Source: Sedimenticola sp.
GTDB taxonomy: Bacteria; Pseudomonadota; Gammaproteobacteria; Chromatiales; Chromatiaceae
DNA length: 64,000 bases
Assembly (NCBI GenBank): GCA_027026755.1
Contig: JALVNE010000304.1
Location: 1-64,000, forward strand
Reading direction: 5' to 3'
The notes under the pieces were generated by a model, which worked only from the letters and a program-made list of their open reading frames with translations, was not told where the DNA came from and ran no database searches. The position numbers and the translations under genes were made by a program. Position 1 is the first letter of the stretch. Every line of letters begins with the position of its first letter. Of the stretch, positions 1 to 8,624 are shown in pieces.

Positions 1-692
1 AGAGCATTCCTGCGGTGGACAAGGTGGTCGGACCCGGCAATATCTATGTGGCCACGGCCAAACGGGCGGTGTTCGGCCAGGTGGGCATCGACATGGTGGC
101 CGGGCCTTCGGAGATTCTCATCATCTGTGATGGCCGCACCAATCCTCACTGGGTGGCCATGGATCTGTTCTCCCAGGCGGAACATGACGAGGATGCCCAG
201 TCCATCCTGCTGTGTCCGGACGCCGGCTTCATCGAGCGCGTGGAAGCGGCCATCGACGAGCTGCTGCCGGACATGGAGCGCCGTGAGATCATCGCCACCG
301 CCCTGCGCGAACGGGGCGCCCTGATCAAGGTCAGCGACCTGGACGAGGCCGCCATGATCGCCAATCATATCGCCCCCGAGCATCTGGAGCTTTCAGTGGA
401 AGACCCGCGGGAATACGCGCGCAAGATCAAACATGCCGGGGCCATCTTCATGGGCCGCTACACCTCCGAGCCCCTGGGAGACTACTGCGCGGGACCCAAC
501 CATGTCCTGCCCACCTCGCGCACGGCGCGCTTCAGCTCACCCCTGGGCGTGTATGACTTCCAGAAGCGCAGCAGCCTCATCATGGTGTCCGAGGACGGCG
601 CGGATACCCTGGGGCGTACTGCCTCCACCCTGGCAAGGGGCGAAGGCCTGACCGCCCACGCCCGCTCCGCCGAGTACCGCTTCAAGCCGTGA
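1..692 (+). CDS. hisD: Histidinol dehydrogenase, C-terminal part (5' end outside window)
   Basis: Catalyses the last two oxidations of histidine biosynthesis, L-histidinol to L-histidine with NAD+, using a zinc ion in the cytoplasm. The reading frame is open from the first bases of the window, so only about 230 C-terminal residues are present. Family hallmarks are visible: the [13 protein letters not shown] stretch, the GPSEI block, SQAEHDE, and the conserved [10 protein letters not shown] segment carrying the catalytic and zinc-binding Glu/His residues, followed by [13 protein letters not shown]. Its stop codon overlaps the GTG of hisC by three bases (GTGA), indicating translational coupling. 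In gammaproteobacteria this gene usually follows hisG, which would lie just upstream. Confidence 0.98.
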   Translation, partial: SIPAVDKVVGPGNIYVATAKRAVFGQVGIDMVAGPSEILIICDGRTNPHWVAMDLFSQAEHDEDAQSILLCPDAGFIERVEAAIDELLPDMERREIIATALRERGALIKVSDLDEAAMIANHIAPEHLELSVEDPREYARKIKHAGAIFMGRYTSEPLGDYCAGPNHVLPTSRTARFSSPLGVYDFQKRSSLIMVSEDGADTLGRTASTLARGEGLTAHARSAEYRFKP

Positions 693-1774
693 GTACGGCG
701 GATCTCGTCCAGCGCTGGGTGCGGCCGGAGATCCAGGCTCTGTCCGCCTACCATGTGCCACCGGCCCAGGGGCTGATCAAGCTCGACGCCATGGAGAACC
801 CCTGGACCTGGCCGGCCCGGATGAAGGCCGCCTGGCTGGAGCGCCTGAACAGGGTGGACGTGAACCGTTATCCCGACCCCCGGGCCGAGGCCCTGGCGCA
901 GCAGCTGCGTCAGACCATGGATGTGCCCGGGGACATGGAATTGCTGCTGGGCAACGGCTCGGACGAAATCATCCAGATGCTGGCCCTGGCCCTGCGCGGC
1001 GAGGGGCGCAGTATTCTCTCCGTGGAGCCCGGCTTCGTCATGTACCGCATGATCGCCCTGTGGTGTGGCATGGATTATGTGGGCGTGCCCCTGCGGGCTG
1101 AGGATTTCTCCCTGGACATGCCCGCCCTGCGCCAGGCCCTGGAAGAACACCAGCCGGCCCTGGTGTTTCTTGCCTGTCCCAACAACCCCACGGGCAATCT
1201 GTACGCTGAAGCAGACATCATCGAGGTGCTGGAGAAGACCCCGGGTCTGGTGGTGGTGGACGAGGCCTACGCCCCCTTCACCGATCACAGCTTCATGTCC
1301 CGCCTGGGACAGTACGACAACCTGCTGGTGATGCGCACCGTGTCCAAGCTGGGCCTGGCGGGCCTGCGCCTGGGCCTGCTGGCGGGGCCCTCCGCCTGGC
1401 TGCGGGAAATCGACAAGGTGCGCATGCCCTACAACATCAATGTCCTCACCCAGGAAAGCGCCCGTTTCGCCCTGGAGCACCATCAGGTGCTGGATGAACA
1501 GACGGTCCATATCCGCCAGGAACGGATGCGGATGCTGGAAACCCTGGCCGCCATGCCCGGCCTGAGGGTCTGGCCTTCCGAAGCCAATTTTCTGCTGGTG
1601 CGCATTCCCGGGCAGGCCGCGGCCCTGTTCGATCATCTGCTCACCAACGGCGTGCTGGTGAAGAAGCTCCACGGCAGCCATCCCCTGCTGGAAGACTGCC
1701 TGCGCTTCACCATCGGCAAGCCGGAGGAAAACGACCGACTGCTGGAACTGGTGGAGGGCTTTGCCCATGGCTGA
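689..1774 (+). CDS. hisC: Histidinol-phosphate aminotransferase
   Basis: PLP enzyme that transfers the amino group of glutamate to imidazole-acetol phosphate, giving histidinol phosphate. The 361-residue length is normal for the family. Visible motifs: [10 protein letters not shown] near residue 90, the CPNNPTGN block, [10 protein letters not shown], and [13 protein letters not shown] with the Schiff-base lysine at K220. The GTG start overlaps the hisD stop, and no better start is seen in frame. The gene ends inside the first codons of the next gene, so hisD, hisC and the following phosphatase-like gene are probably one transcript. Confidence 0.97.
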   Translation: MSTADLVQRWVRPEIQALSAYHVPPAQGLIKLDAMENPWTWPARMKAAWLERLNRVDVNRYPDPRAEALAQQLRQTMDVPGDMELLLGNGSDEIIQMLALALRGEGRSILSVEPGFVMYRMIALWCGMDYVGVPLRAEDFSLDMPALRQALEEHQPALVFLACPNNPTGNLYAEADIIEVLEKTPGLVVVDEAYAPFTDHSFMSRLGQYDNLLVMRTVSKLGLAGLRLGLLAGPSAWLREIDKVRMPYNINVLTQESARFALEHHQVLDEQTVHIRQERMRMLETLAAMPGLRVWPSEANFLLVRIPGQAAALFDHLLTNGVLVKKLHGSHPLLEDCLRFTIGKPEENDRLLELVEGFAHG

Positions 1775-2414
1775 ACGCGGCCGTTTTCCCGTCCTCTACT
1801 GGGCAAGCATCATTCTGCTGTTGCTCATGCTGGCCTTCACCGGCTGGTGGTGGTACCGCAGCACCATCGGTTCCTGCGACAACCTGCTGGACGATCCCGT
1901 GACCCGCGCCTATGTGCAACATCAGTGGCAGGAAGGACGCATCATGGTGTTGCTGCGCAATGCCGAGCAGTGCCTGGAGGAGAACGGGCGGACCTGCGGG
2001 GAAGGGCTCACGGACAAGGGCCAGGCGGACGCAAAGATACTGGGGGAGGGCATGAGGGGGCTGCTTTCCGGCGATTTCAGGCTCTACAGCAGCAGGCTGG
2101 ACCGGGCCAGGGCCACGGCCCGCCTGGCTTTCGGCCGGGAGCCGGAAGTGGTTTCCTGGCTGCGGGAAGACTGCAAGGAGGATCTGCAACAGCAGTTGCA
2201 GCAGCCTCGTCAGGGTAACGAGGTGATGGTTACCCACAGCAGCTGCCTTGGGGTGTTGAAGGGTGCCAGGGGTGAGCCCCTGATTCCTTTCAAGCCGGCG
2301 GGTCGGGAAGACTATGGCCTGGCGGTGTTCCTGGAACGGCGGGAAGGCGGTGGTCAGCCCAAGGTACTGGCCTGCGCCTGGCCGGAGGACTGGGCGGAAG
2401 CACGGCATGACTGA
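1767..2414 (+). CDS. Membrane-anchored histidine phosphatase-like protein, catalytic His replaced
   Basis: An N-terminal hydrophobic segment (about residues 8-29) is followed by a domain patterned on the histidine phosphatase (phosphoglycerate mutase) superfamily, like the periplasmic Ais/PhoE-like members: LLRNAEQC in place of RHxE, then LTDKGQADAKILGEGM, SRLDRARATARLAFG, and a second-half MVTHSSCLG. The first, phosphate-accepting His of the RHG motif is Asn here (RNAE), while the second-half His remains. It may therefore be a pseudoenzyme or an altered enzyme. ATG at 1767 is preferred over the upstream TTG because GGTGGAGGG lies about 8 bases upstream and ATG is canonical; it overlaps hisC by 8 bases. 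The domain assignment is by motif pattern. Confidence 0.75.
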   Translation: MAERGRFPVLYWASIILLLLMLAFTGWWWYRSTIGSCDNLLDDPVTRAYVQHQWQEGRIMVLLRNAEQCLEENGRTCGEGLTDKGQADAKILGEGMRGLLSGDFRLYSSRLDRARATARLAFGREPEVVSWLREDCKEDLQQQLQQPRQGNEVMVTHSSCLGVLKGARGEPLIPFKPAGREDYGLAVFLERREGGGQPKVLACAWPEDWAEARHD

Positions 2415-2491
2415 GGCTTTCCGGCAGTATCACCTGTTTCGTCAGTCTCGCGTGGCGAATATCCGCTGGATGTGGGAAGAAGCAACACCGT

Positions 2492-3121
2492 TCAGCTTCG
2501 TAGGAATGGCCGCAGTTGCCGGTCCTGCCAGGGCGCCAGCAGGGTTACGGCAAGAATGCCGCCGATGAGGGCCATGAACATATCCGACTGGGTGTCCCAG
2601 ACATAGCCCTGGGTGCCGAGAAAGGCGGTGGCCTCCCCGCCGCTGAAAATGGCCACCCACCATTCGATGAGTTCATAGAAGGCGCTGAGGGCCAGCACGA
2701 AGCAGACCGTGAAGAAACGGGTCCAGATTCTGCCGTTGATCACGCGCAGACGGATCAGCAATTCCCTGGCGATCACCGCCGGTATGAGCCCCTGGGCCAG
2801 ATGACCGAGCTTGTCATAATTGTTGCGCTGGCCATCGCTGAGGTCCCGAATCCAGTCGAACAGAGGGACTTCCGCGTAGGTGTAGTGGCCGCCTACCATG
2901 AGAATGATGCAGTGAATCAGGATCAGCCAGTAGCTGAGGCGGGTGAGGGGGAAGGTCTTCCAGGTGAGCACCAGCGCCGCCAGCCCCATGAGGGCGGGGG
3001 CCACTTCCAGAAACCAGGTGAAGCGGTCTTTGGGGGCAATGCCCGACCAGCCGAGTACCAGGGCATAGATGGCCAGCCAGATGATGGTTTCCTTCGTGGT
3101 GGGGCGGGGAAGGGAGGTCAT
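2492..3121 (-). CDS. DUF2238 (YjdF-like) integral membrane protein
   Basis: 209-residue polytopic membrane protein with about six hydrophobic segments, beginning IIWLAIYALVLGWSGI. The GGHYTYAEVPLFDW and RNNYDKLGHLAQG segments, the ALSAFYELIEWW block, and the C-terminal GTQGYVWDTQSDMFMALIG segment are typical of the DUF2238/YjdF family of uncharacterised inner-membrane proteins. Several conserved acidic and His residues sit in or near the membrane. Its start overlaps the stop of the protease gene 3118-4251 by four bases on the same strand, so the two are probably cotranscribed. The biochemical role is not known. Confidence 0.88.
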   Translation of the reverse strand: MTSLPRPTTKETIIWLAIYALVLGWSGIAPKDRFTWFLEVAPALMGLAALVLTWKTFPLTRLSYWLILIHCIILMVGGHYTYAEVPLFDWIRDLSDGQRNNYDKLGHLAQGLIPAVIARELLIRLRVINGRIWTRFFTVCFVLALSAFYELIEWWVAIFSGGEATAFLGTQGYVWDTQSDMFMALIGGILAVTLLAPWQDRQLRPFLRS

Positions 3122-4251
3122 TCCACGTTCACGGGACGTTCCGCCACGGTCAGTTCCACATCCATGTTTTTGCTGCCCCGCAGGATGCGCAAATCCAGGT
3201 TGGTGCCGGGCGGTGTCACGGCCATGGCATTCATCACTTCCTGGGCATTCTTGACGGGTTTGCCGTTGATGCGCTGAATGATGTCACCGGGCTGGATGCC
3301 TGCCTGGTCGGCGGGGCCGCCTTCGAGAATGCCGGACAGCAGCACGCCTTTGGTATTTTCCGGCAACCCCATGGAAGCTGCCATGGTGGGAGTCAGATCG
3401 CCACCGCTGGCGCCTATCCAGCCGCGAATCACCCGGCCATGCTTGAGGATCTGTTCCATGACCTGGCGCGCCAGGTTGATGGGAATGGCGAAGCCAATAC
3501 CGTGGGAGCCACCGCTGCTGGAGAGGATGGCGGTGTTGATGCCGATGACCTCCCCCCGTGCGTTGATCAGGGCGCCGCCGGAATTGCCCAGATTGATGGC
3601 GGCGTCTGTCTGGATGAAATCCTCGAAGGTGGCCAGACCCAAGCCCTCACGCCCCGTAGCGCTGATGATGCCCTGGGTGACGGTCTTGCCCACGCCAAAA
3701 GGATTGCCTATGGCCAGGGCGATGTCTCCCACCCGCAGGCTGGCGGAATTGCCCAGGCGGGCCGGGGGCAGATCCTTGCCGGCGGCCTGGATCACGGCCA
3801 GATCGGTGTCCGGGTCCGTGCCGACGATACGCGCAGGCACCCGTGGCTGACCTTCCGCGCCGATGAAGATGTCGTCGGCATCCTTGATGACGTGATTGCT
3901 GGTGAGAATGTAACCGTTGGTGTCCACCACCACGCCAGAGCCCAGATTGTTCCTGCGCTGCAGCTTGGGTTTCCCCCGGGGATCGCCGAAATAGCGCTGC
4001 ACCAGGGGATTCCGGAACAAGGGGTCGCCTTCCTGCCGGGTGATCTTGCTGGTGTAGATGTTGACCACCGAAGGTTCCGCCAGAGCCACGGCATCGGCCC
4101 AGCCATTGTTGGCCCATAACGTCGCGCCGTTTCCTCCGGGGCTTCTTTCCTGCTGCAGCATCCCCGGCCAGAAAGCCAGCACCACCACAGCCGTGATGAT
4201 GCCCGCGGCCGCGGAGGTAAACATGAAGGTGATGAGACGCTGGAAATTCAT
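3118..4251 (-). CDS. algW: DegS/AlgW-type periplasmic serine endoprotease
   Basis: Inner-membrane-anchored trypsin-like protease that, in relatives, senses misfolded outer-membrane proteins and starts cleavage of the anti-sigma factor RseA/MucA. One N-terminal hydrophobic anchor (residues ~5-28) is followed by a trypsin-like domain with the triad in SNHVI (His), DPDTDLAVI (Asp) and LGNSGGAL (Ser), then a single PDZ domain ending near DVELTVAERP. A single PDZ domain and the lack of a cleavable signal fit DegS/AlgW rather than DegP. The position next to hisC and nif3 matches the pseudomonad hisC-algW-nif3 neighbourhood, although the strand is inverted relative to hisC here. ATG 4251 is preferred to the in-frame TTG at 4257. 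Confidence 0.92.
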   Translation of the reverse strand: MNFQRLITFMFTSAAAGIITAVVVLAFWPGMLQQERSPGGNGATLWANNGWADAVALAEPSVVNIYTSKITRQEGDPLFRNPLVQRYFGDPRGKPKLQRRNNLGSGVVVDTNGYILTSNHVIKDADDIFIGAEGQPRVPARIVGTDPDTDLAVIQAAGKDLPPARLGNSASLRVGDIALAIGNPFGVGKTVTQGIISATGREGLGLATFEDFIQTDAAINLGNSGGALINARGEVIGINTAILSSSGGSHGIGFAIPINLARQVMEQILKHGRVIRGWIGASGGDLTPTMAASMGLPENTKGVLLSGILEGGPADQAGIQPGDIIQRINGKPVKNAQEVMNAMAVTPPGTNLDLRILRGSKNMDVELTVAERPVNVE

Positions 4252-4293
4252 GACCAAGGCATTCTAACATGAGCCTTTTTTCCCGGAGCCATC

Positions 4294-5043
4294 ATGCCTT
4301 CTCTTGAAGAAATCATCGACTATTGCGATACCCGCCTGAACATTTCGGCGTTTGATGATTACTGCCCCAACGGGCTTCAGGTGGAGGCGGGCAGGGATGT
4401 TCAGCGTATCGTCACCGGCGTCACCGCCAGTCTGGCGCTGGTGGAGGCTGCCAGGGAGGCTGGTGCCGATCTGCTGTTGGTGCATCACGGCTATTTCTGG
4501 AAAGGGGAGTCCCAGGTTCTGACCGGGATGAAGGGACGGCGGGTGCGGGAGCTGTTTGCCGCGGGCCTGAGCATGGCGGCCTATCATCTGCCTCTGGATG
4601 TCCATCTGCAACTGGGCAACAATGCCCGTCTGGGCCAGTTGCTGGATTTTTCGGGAGCCGCGCCTGTGCATGCTGACGGGCTGCTCTGGGGCTGCGAACT
4701 CCCGCAGGCCCTGGAGGCTGGCCGCCTGCAGCAGCGCCTGGAACGGCTCACCGGCAGGAAGCCGCTGTTGCTGTCTGGCGGGGATCACCTCATCCGCCGC
4801 GTGGCCTGGTGCACCGGCGCGGCGCAGTCCTGGCTGGACAAGGCCGCAGACCAGGGATTCGACGCCTATATCACGGGAGAGGTGTCGGAAGCGAGTTACC
4901 ACATCGCGCGGGAAAGACACATCCATTTCCTGGCGGCCGGCCACCATGCCACCGAGCGTTATGGCATCCAGGCCCTGGGGGAGGAACTGAGCCGACATTT
5001 CGGCGTGGAGCACAGCTTTGTCGACCAGTCCAATCCTGTGTGA
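4294..5043 (+). CDS. Nif3-like dinuclear metal centre protein (YbgI family)
   Basis: 249-residue member of the Nif3/YbgI family, which forms toroidal hexamers with a two-metal site; a GTP cyclohydrolase-type or metal-chaperone role has been proposed for relatives, but the function is uncertain. Metal-binding residues are visible in LLLVHHGYFW (two His) and near the C terminus in GHHATERYGIQALG (His and Glu). AYHLPLDVHLQLGNNARL is another family block. It is divergent from the degS/algW gene, with about 40 bases between the starts, so both promoters must lie in or near that gap. The ATG follows a purine-rich CCCGGAG sequence. Confidence 0.92.
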   Translation: MPSLEEIIDYCDTRLNISAFDDYCPNGLQVEAGRDVQRIVTGVTASLALVEAAREAGADLLLVHHGYFWKGESQVLTGMKGRRVRELFAAGLSMAAYHLPLDVHLQLGNNARLGQLLDFSGAAPVHADGLLWGCELPQALEAGRLQQRLERLTGRKPLLLSGGDHLIRRVAWCTGAAQSWLDKAADQGFDAYITGEVSEASYHIARERHIHFLAAGHHATERYGIQALGEELSRHFGVEHSFVDQSNPV

Positions 5044-5286
5044 AAGGATGAACAGCATATGTCCGTGTTCACCAGGGAAAAATCATCACCGATGCTTCTC
5101 AGCTGCTGCAGGTTATTCAACTCCTCAAGAAAATAAAACGGCTTCCAACCTTGACCAAGGGGTTGATATGGGTGAGAATTCAAAGTTATCTTCAGAATGG
5201 AAAATTAGCATATTCTGAAACGCTGTGGAGCAGTTTCCACGGGACAAATTCCTGAACTTTTCACTAGCTACTGGGGGATTCCATCC

Positions 5287-5883
5287 ATGAGCTCACAAGG
5301 CGTGGACCTCAAAAAACGCCGCATGTTGATTACAGTTACTGCTGGCATCGGTGCGGTTGGCGCGGGCTTTGCCCTCGTTCCTTTTATCAGCTACTGGCAG
5401 CCCAGCGCCCGTGCCAAGGCTCTGGGCGCACCGGAAGAGGCTGACATCAGCAAGATCGAGCCAGGGGCGCTGTTGCGCGTCAAATGGCGTGGCAAAGTCT
5501 GCTGGATCGTCCGCCGTACTGAAGAAACGCTGAAGAATCTCAAGGAGAACACTGCTCATCTGGCAGATCCCGATTCCGAGGTTCCCCAGCAGCCCGAGTA
5601 CTGCAAGAACTGGCACCGTTCCATCAAACCGGAATACCTGATTGCCGTGGGTATCTGTACCCATTTGGGCTGTTCGCCCACTTATCGTCCGGATATCGCC
5701 CCGGCAGATCTCGGTCCCGACTGGCAGGGGGGATTCTTCTGTCCCTGTCATGGTTCCAAGTTCGACATGGCCGCCCGGGTATTCAAGGGCGTGCCTGCTC
5801 CCACCAACCTGGTGATTCCCCCACATAAGTACCTCAGTGACACAAGGGTGCTGATTGGCGCAGATGATGGAGGTGCGGCATGA
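5287..5883 (+). CDS. petA: Ubiquinol-cytochrome c reductase, Rieske iron-sulfur subunit
   Basis: Carries the 2Fe-2S cluster of the cytochrome bc1 complex and passes electrons from ubiquinol to cytochrome c1 on the periplasmic side. The N terminus has a twin-arginine type sequence (KKRRMLITVTAG) before a single membrane helix, as expected for Tat-exported Rieske proteins. The cluster-binding boxes are CTHLGC (residues 124-129) and CPCHGSKFD (from residue 152). Length 198 is typical. It overlaps petB by four bases (ATGA) and opens the petABC operon. The preceding 240 bases hold no convincing gene and should contain the operon promoter. Confidence 0.98.
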   Translation: MSSQGVDLKKRRMLITVTAGIGAVGAGFALVPFISYWQPSARAKALGAPEEADISKIEPGALLRVKWRGKVCWIVRRTEETLKNLKENTAHLADPDSEVPQQPEYCKNWHRSIKPEYLIAVGICTHLGCSPTYRPDIAPADLGPDWQGGFFCPCHGSKFDMAARVFKGVPAPTNLVIPPHKYLSDTRVLIGADDGGAA

Positions 5884-7109
5884 GCCTGATGACCTGGATA
5901 GACGAGCGTTTCCCCGCCACCAAGGTGTGGAACGAACATCTGGCGCAGTACTATGCGCCCAAGAACTTCAACTTCTGGTATTTCTTCGGTTCCCTGGCCA
6001 TGCTGGTGTTGGTCAATCAGATCGTGACAGGTATCTGGCTAGCCATGAGCTACAAGCCTGATGCCACCCTGGCCTTTGCTTCCGTCGAATACATCATGCG
6101 TGACGTGAACTGGGGCTGGCTGATCCGCTATCTGCACTCCACCGGTGCTTCGGCCTTCTTCATCGTCATCTATCTGCATATGTTCCGGGGGCTGATGTAC
6201 GGTTCCTATCGCAAGCCGCGAGAACTGCTGTGGATCATTGGCATGATCATCTATGTGGCGATGATGGCCACGGCCTTCTTTGGCTATCTTCTGCCCTGGG
6301 GGCAGATGTCTTACTGGGGCGCCCAGGTCATCGTCAACCTGTTCTCCGCCATTCCCGTCATCGGGGACGATCTGTCCATCTGGATTCGTGGTGACTACGT
6401 CATTTCCGATGCCACCCTGAACCGCTTCTTCGCCCTGCACTTCCTGCTGCCCTTCGTTCTCGCGGCGCTGGTTTTCGTGCACATCGTGGCCTTGCACAAG
6501 GTGGGCTCCAACAACCCGGACGGTATCGAGATCAAGAAAGGTCCCAAGGGCAATCGCTGGAGCGATACGGCGCCTGCCGACGGTATTCCTTTCCATCCCT
6601 ACTACAGTGTGAAGGATATCGCTGGCGTGGCGGGCTTTTTGATCATCTTCCTGGGGATCGTGTTCTTTGCGCCGGATATGGGGGGGTATTTCCTGGAGGC
6701 GCCCAATTTCGAGCCGGCCAACCCCCTGAAGACCCCTGAGCATATTGCACCCGTGTGGTACTTCACGCCTTTCTACGCCATGCTGCGTGCAGTGCCCAGT
6801 TTTGCCGGCACCCAGGTCTGGGGCGTGCTGGTCATGGGCGCAGCCATCGTGGTGTTGTTCTTCCTGCCCTGGCTGGACAAGAGTCCGGTGAAATCCATCC
6901 GTTACAAAGGCCCCATCTTCAAGGCAATGATCGCCATGTTTGTGGTGGCCTTCGTCATACTGGGGTATCTGGGCATGCAGCCCGCCACGCCGGGCCGCAC
7001 CCTGCTGGCGCAGGTATGCACCATCCTGTATTTCGTGTTCTTCCTTGGTATGCCGATCTACAGCAAGATTGACAAGACCAAGCCCGTACCAGAGAGGGTG
7101 ACCAAATGA
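5880..7109 (+). CDS. petB: Ubiquinol-cytochrome c reductase, cytochrome b subunit
   Basis: Membrane core of complex III that binds hemes bL and bH and both quinone sites. The 409-residue length fits a full-length, eight-helix bacterial cytochrome b rather than a split b6/subunit IV. Diagnostic blocks are RYLHSTGASAFFIVIYLHMFRG and FALHFLLPFVLAALVFVHIVALH, which provide the four axial His residues, GYLLPWGQMSYWGA in the Qo region, and the PEW-equivalent ef-loop APVWYFTPFYAMLRA. The ef-loop tetrapeptide reads PVWY rather than PEWY, a Glu-to-Val change at a residue linked to quinol oxidation in many bc1 complexes; PVWY also occurs in some gammaproteobacteria. It overlaps petA and petC by four bases each. 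Confidence 0.98.
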   Translation: MSLMTWIDERFPATKVWNEHLAQYYAPKNFNFWYFFGSLAMLVLVNQIVTGIWLAMSYKPDATLAFASVEYIMRDVNWGWLIRYLHSTGASAFFIVIYLHMFRGLMYGSYRKPRELLWIIGMIIYVAMMATAFFGYLLPWGQMSYWGAQVIVNLFSAIPVIGDDLSIWIRGDYVISDATLNRFFALHFLLPFVLAALVFVHIVALHKVGSNNPDGIEIKKGPKGNRWSDTAPADGIPFHPYYSVKDIAGVAGFLIIFLGIVFFAPDMGGYFLEAPNFEPANPLKTPEHIAPVWYFTPFYAMLRAVPSFAGTQVWGVLVMGAAIVVLFFLPWLDKSPVKSIRYKGPIFKAMIAMFVVAFVILGYLGMQPATPGRTLLAQVCTILYFVFFLGMPIYSKIDKTKPVPERVTK

Positions 7110-7834
7110 AAAAACTGATTGCAATCCTTTCTTTGGCGCTGTTGCCCCTCGTTGGTGTTGCCAATGAAGGGCACCATCTGGAATCAGCCAATATTGATTT
7201 GACGGATCATGCTGCCATGCAGCGGGGCGCCAAGTATTTCGTGAATTACTGTCAGGGCTGCCACTCTCTCAAATATGTTCGTTATGAGCTGTTTGAAAAT
7301 TTCGGTCTGACCAAAGAGCAGATTCTGAACAACCTGATGTTTTCCGAAGGGAAGATCGGGGATTTGATCACGACTTCCATGCCTGAAGGCGCTTCCGCCG
7401 ACTGGTTTGGCACGGCACCGCCGGATCTGACGTTGGAAGCCCGTCTCAGGCATGGTCATGCCGACTGGATCTACACCTATCTGAAGGGCTTTTATGTGGA
7501 CGAAAGCCGCCCCTTTGGCGTCAACAACGTGGTGTTCCCCAACGTGGGCATGCCCCATGTGCTGATGGAGCTTCAGGGGGTTCAGGAAGCCGTGATAGAA
7601 GAAGACGAACATGGCAATAAACATGTCAAGGAGCTGAAACTGGTCAAGCCGGGACGCCTGTCTCCGGAAGAGTATGACCAGCTGGCCCGCGATCTTACCA
7701 CCTTCCTGACCTATGTGGCGGAGCCCGTGAAACTGGAACGCCAGCACCTGGGGATCTGGGTGATGCTGTTCCTGCTGGTATTCTTCGTGGTGTCCGTGAT
7801 GCTCAAGAAGGAGTACTGGAAGGACGTGCACTGA
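7106..7834 (+). CDS. petC: Ubiquinol-cytochrome c reductase, cytochrome c1 subunit
   Basis: Membrane-anchored c-type cytochrome of complex III that accepts electrons from the Rieske protein. A cleavable signal peptide (residues 1-~20, ending VGVANEG) precedes the single heme motif CQGCH at residues 49-53. The PNVGMPHVL segment may give the Met axial ligand, and a C-terminal hydrophobic helix (LGIWVMLFLLVFFVVSVML) ends in KKEYWKDVH, the typical c1 tail. Start ATG overlaps the petB stop (ATGA). A hairpin with a short T run follows the gene about 50 bases downstream. Confidence 0.97.
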   Translation: MKKLIAILSLALLPLVGVANEGHHLESANIDLTDHAAMQRGAKYFVNYCQGCHSLKYVRYELFENFGLTKEQILNNLMFSEGKIGDLITTSMPEGASADWFGTAPPDLTLEARLRHGHADWIYTYLKGFYVDESRPFGVNNVVFPNVGMPHVLMELQGVQEAVIEEDEHGNKHVKELKLVKPGRLSPEEYDQLARDLTTFLTYVAEPVKLERQHLGIWVMLFLLVFFVVSVMLKKEYWKDVH

Positions 7835-7882
7835 TCACGATCAACTCCTTCTGACACGCCTCGCTGCGTGACACTGACCCGG

Positions 7883-7916
7883 AAAGGCGCGCAGTCTGCT
7901 ATACTGTGCGCCTTTT
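7883..7916 (+). terminator. Hairpin downstream of petC, overlapping a candidate sspA promoter
   Basis: Perfect 8-bp inverted repeat AAAGGCGC / GCGCCTTT with a 17-base loop, followed by TTTT. It is placed to end petABC transcription. The loop contains TGCTATACT, an extended -10 type element, so the same DNA could serve as the sspAB promoter. Terminator function is inferred from structure and position. Confidence 0.55.
7898..7906 (+). promoter_or_regulatory. Candidate extended -10 promoter for sspAB
   Basis: TGCTATACT fits the extended -10 pattern TGnTATAAT with one mismatch and lies about 95 bases before the sspA start. No good -35 hexamer is present at 16-18 bases, which is tolerated by extended -10 promoters. 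The same nonamer occurs upstream of the abundant-secreted-protein gene at 34752-34760. Confidence 0.45.
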
Positions 7917-7994
7917 CCGCATCTGGTGTATTGGCGAACTTCCTCAGGGGTTCCCTGCAGGACTGGGAGCGGCAATGCACACAGGTAGCTTCCA

Positions 7995-8612
7995 TTGGCA
8001 ACAAGACGATCAATCATGACTCTGTTTTCTGATCCGGCGGATCTGCACAGTCACCGCGTACGGCTGGTGCTGGCGGAAAAGCATGTAACCACAGACATCG
8101 TGGATGTCGACCCTCTCAACCTGCCCGAAGATGTCATGGATCTGAACCCCTATGGCACCGCGCCCACCCTGGTGGACCGTGATCTGGCGTTGTTTGATTC
8201 CCGTATCATCCTGGAGTACCTGGATGAGCGCTACCCCCATCCGCCGCTGCTGCCGGTGGATCCGGTTTCCCGGGCGACCTTCCGCATGTATATCTACCGG
8301 GTGGAAAAGGACTGGTACAGCCGTGTCGATACCATCCTTGCCGGTGGCAAGCCCGCCACCAAAGCGCGCAAGGAACTGAAGGAAAGCCTCATTGCCAGTG
8401 CCCCCATCCTGGAGGCCAAACCCTATTTCATGAGCGACGAGTTTTCCATGGTGGATGCGAGCATTGCCCCCCTGCTGTGGCGTCTGCCCTACTTGGGCGT
8501 GGAGCTGGAAGGCAAGGCCTCCAATGTCTTCAATGCTTATGCGGCTCGCCTGTTCAAGCGGGAAGCCTTTGCCAAGAGCCTTACCGAGGCCGAGCGGGAG
8601 ATGCGTCTGTAG
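7995..8612 (+). CDS. sspA: Stringent starvation protein A, GST-fold RNA polymerase-associated regulator
   Basis: Glutathione-S-transferase-like protein that binds RNA polymerase and affects stationary-phase and acid-stress transcription in E. coli. Family features include MTLFSDPADLHSHRVRLVLAEK, ALFDSRIILEYLDERYPHPPL, and the C-terminal helical domain starting near residue 90. A TTG start at 7995 is chosen: AGGTAG lies just upstream and the resulting N terminus ATRRSIMTLFS aligns with E. coli SspA (NKRSVMTLFS). The ATG at 8016 would remove seven residues and is the alternative. It is followed 12 bases later by sspB, the normal partner. Confidence 0.95.
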   Translation: MATRRSIMTLFSDPADLHSHRVRLVLAEKHVTTDIVDVDPLNLPEDVMDLNPYGTAPTLVDRDLALFDSRIILEYLDERYPHPPLLPVDPVSRATFRMYIYRVEKDWYSRVDTILAGGKPATKARKELKESLIASAPILEAKPYFMSDEFSMVDASIAPLLWRLPYLGVELEGKASNVFNAYAARLFKREAFAKSLTEAEREMRL

Positions 8613-8624
8613 CAGCGCTGCGCC

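Noticed and set aside
482-1768. 428-codon minus-strand frame opposite hisC
   Set aside because: hisD and hisC are unmistakable on the plus strand; the other frame is a shadow.
2407-2568. Short frame starting ATGA at the end of the phosphatase-like gene
   Set aside because: 53 codons, largely inside the convergent DUF2238 gene, without a recognisable motif or ribosome site.
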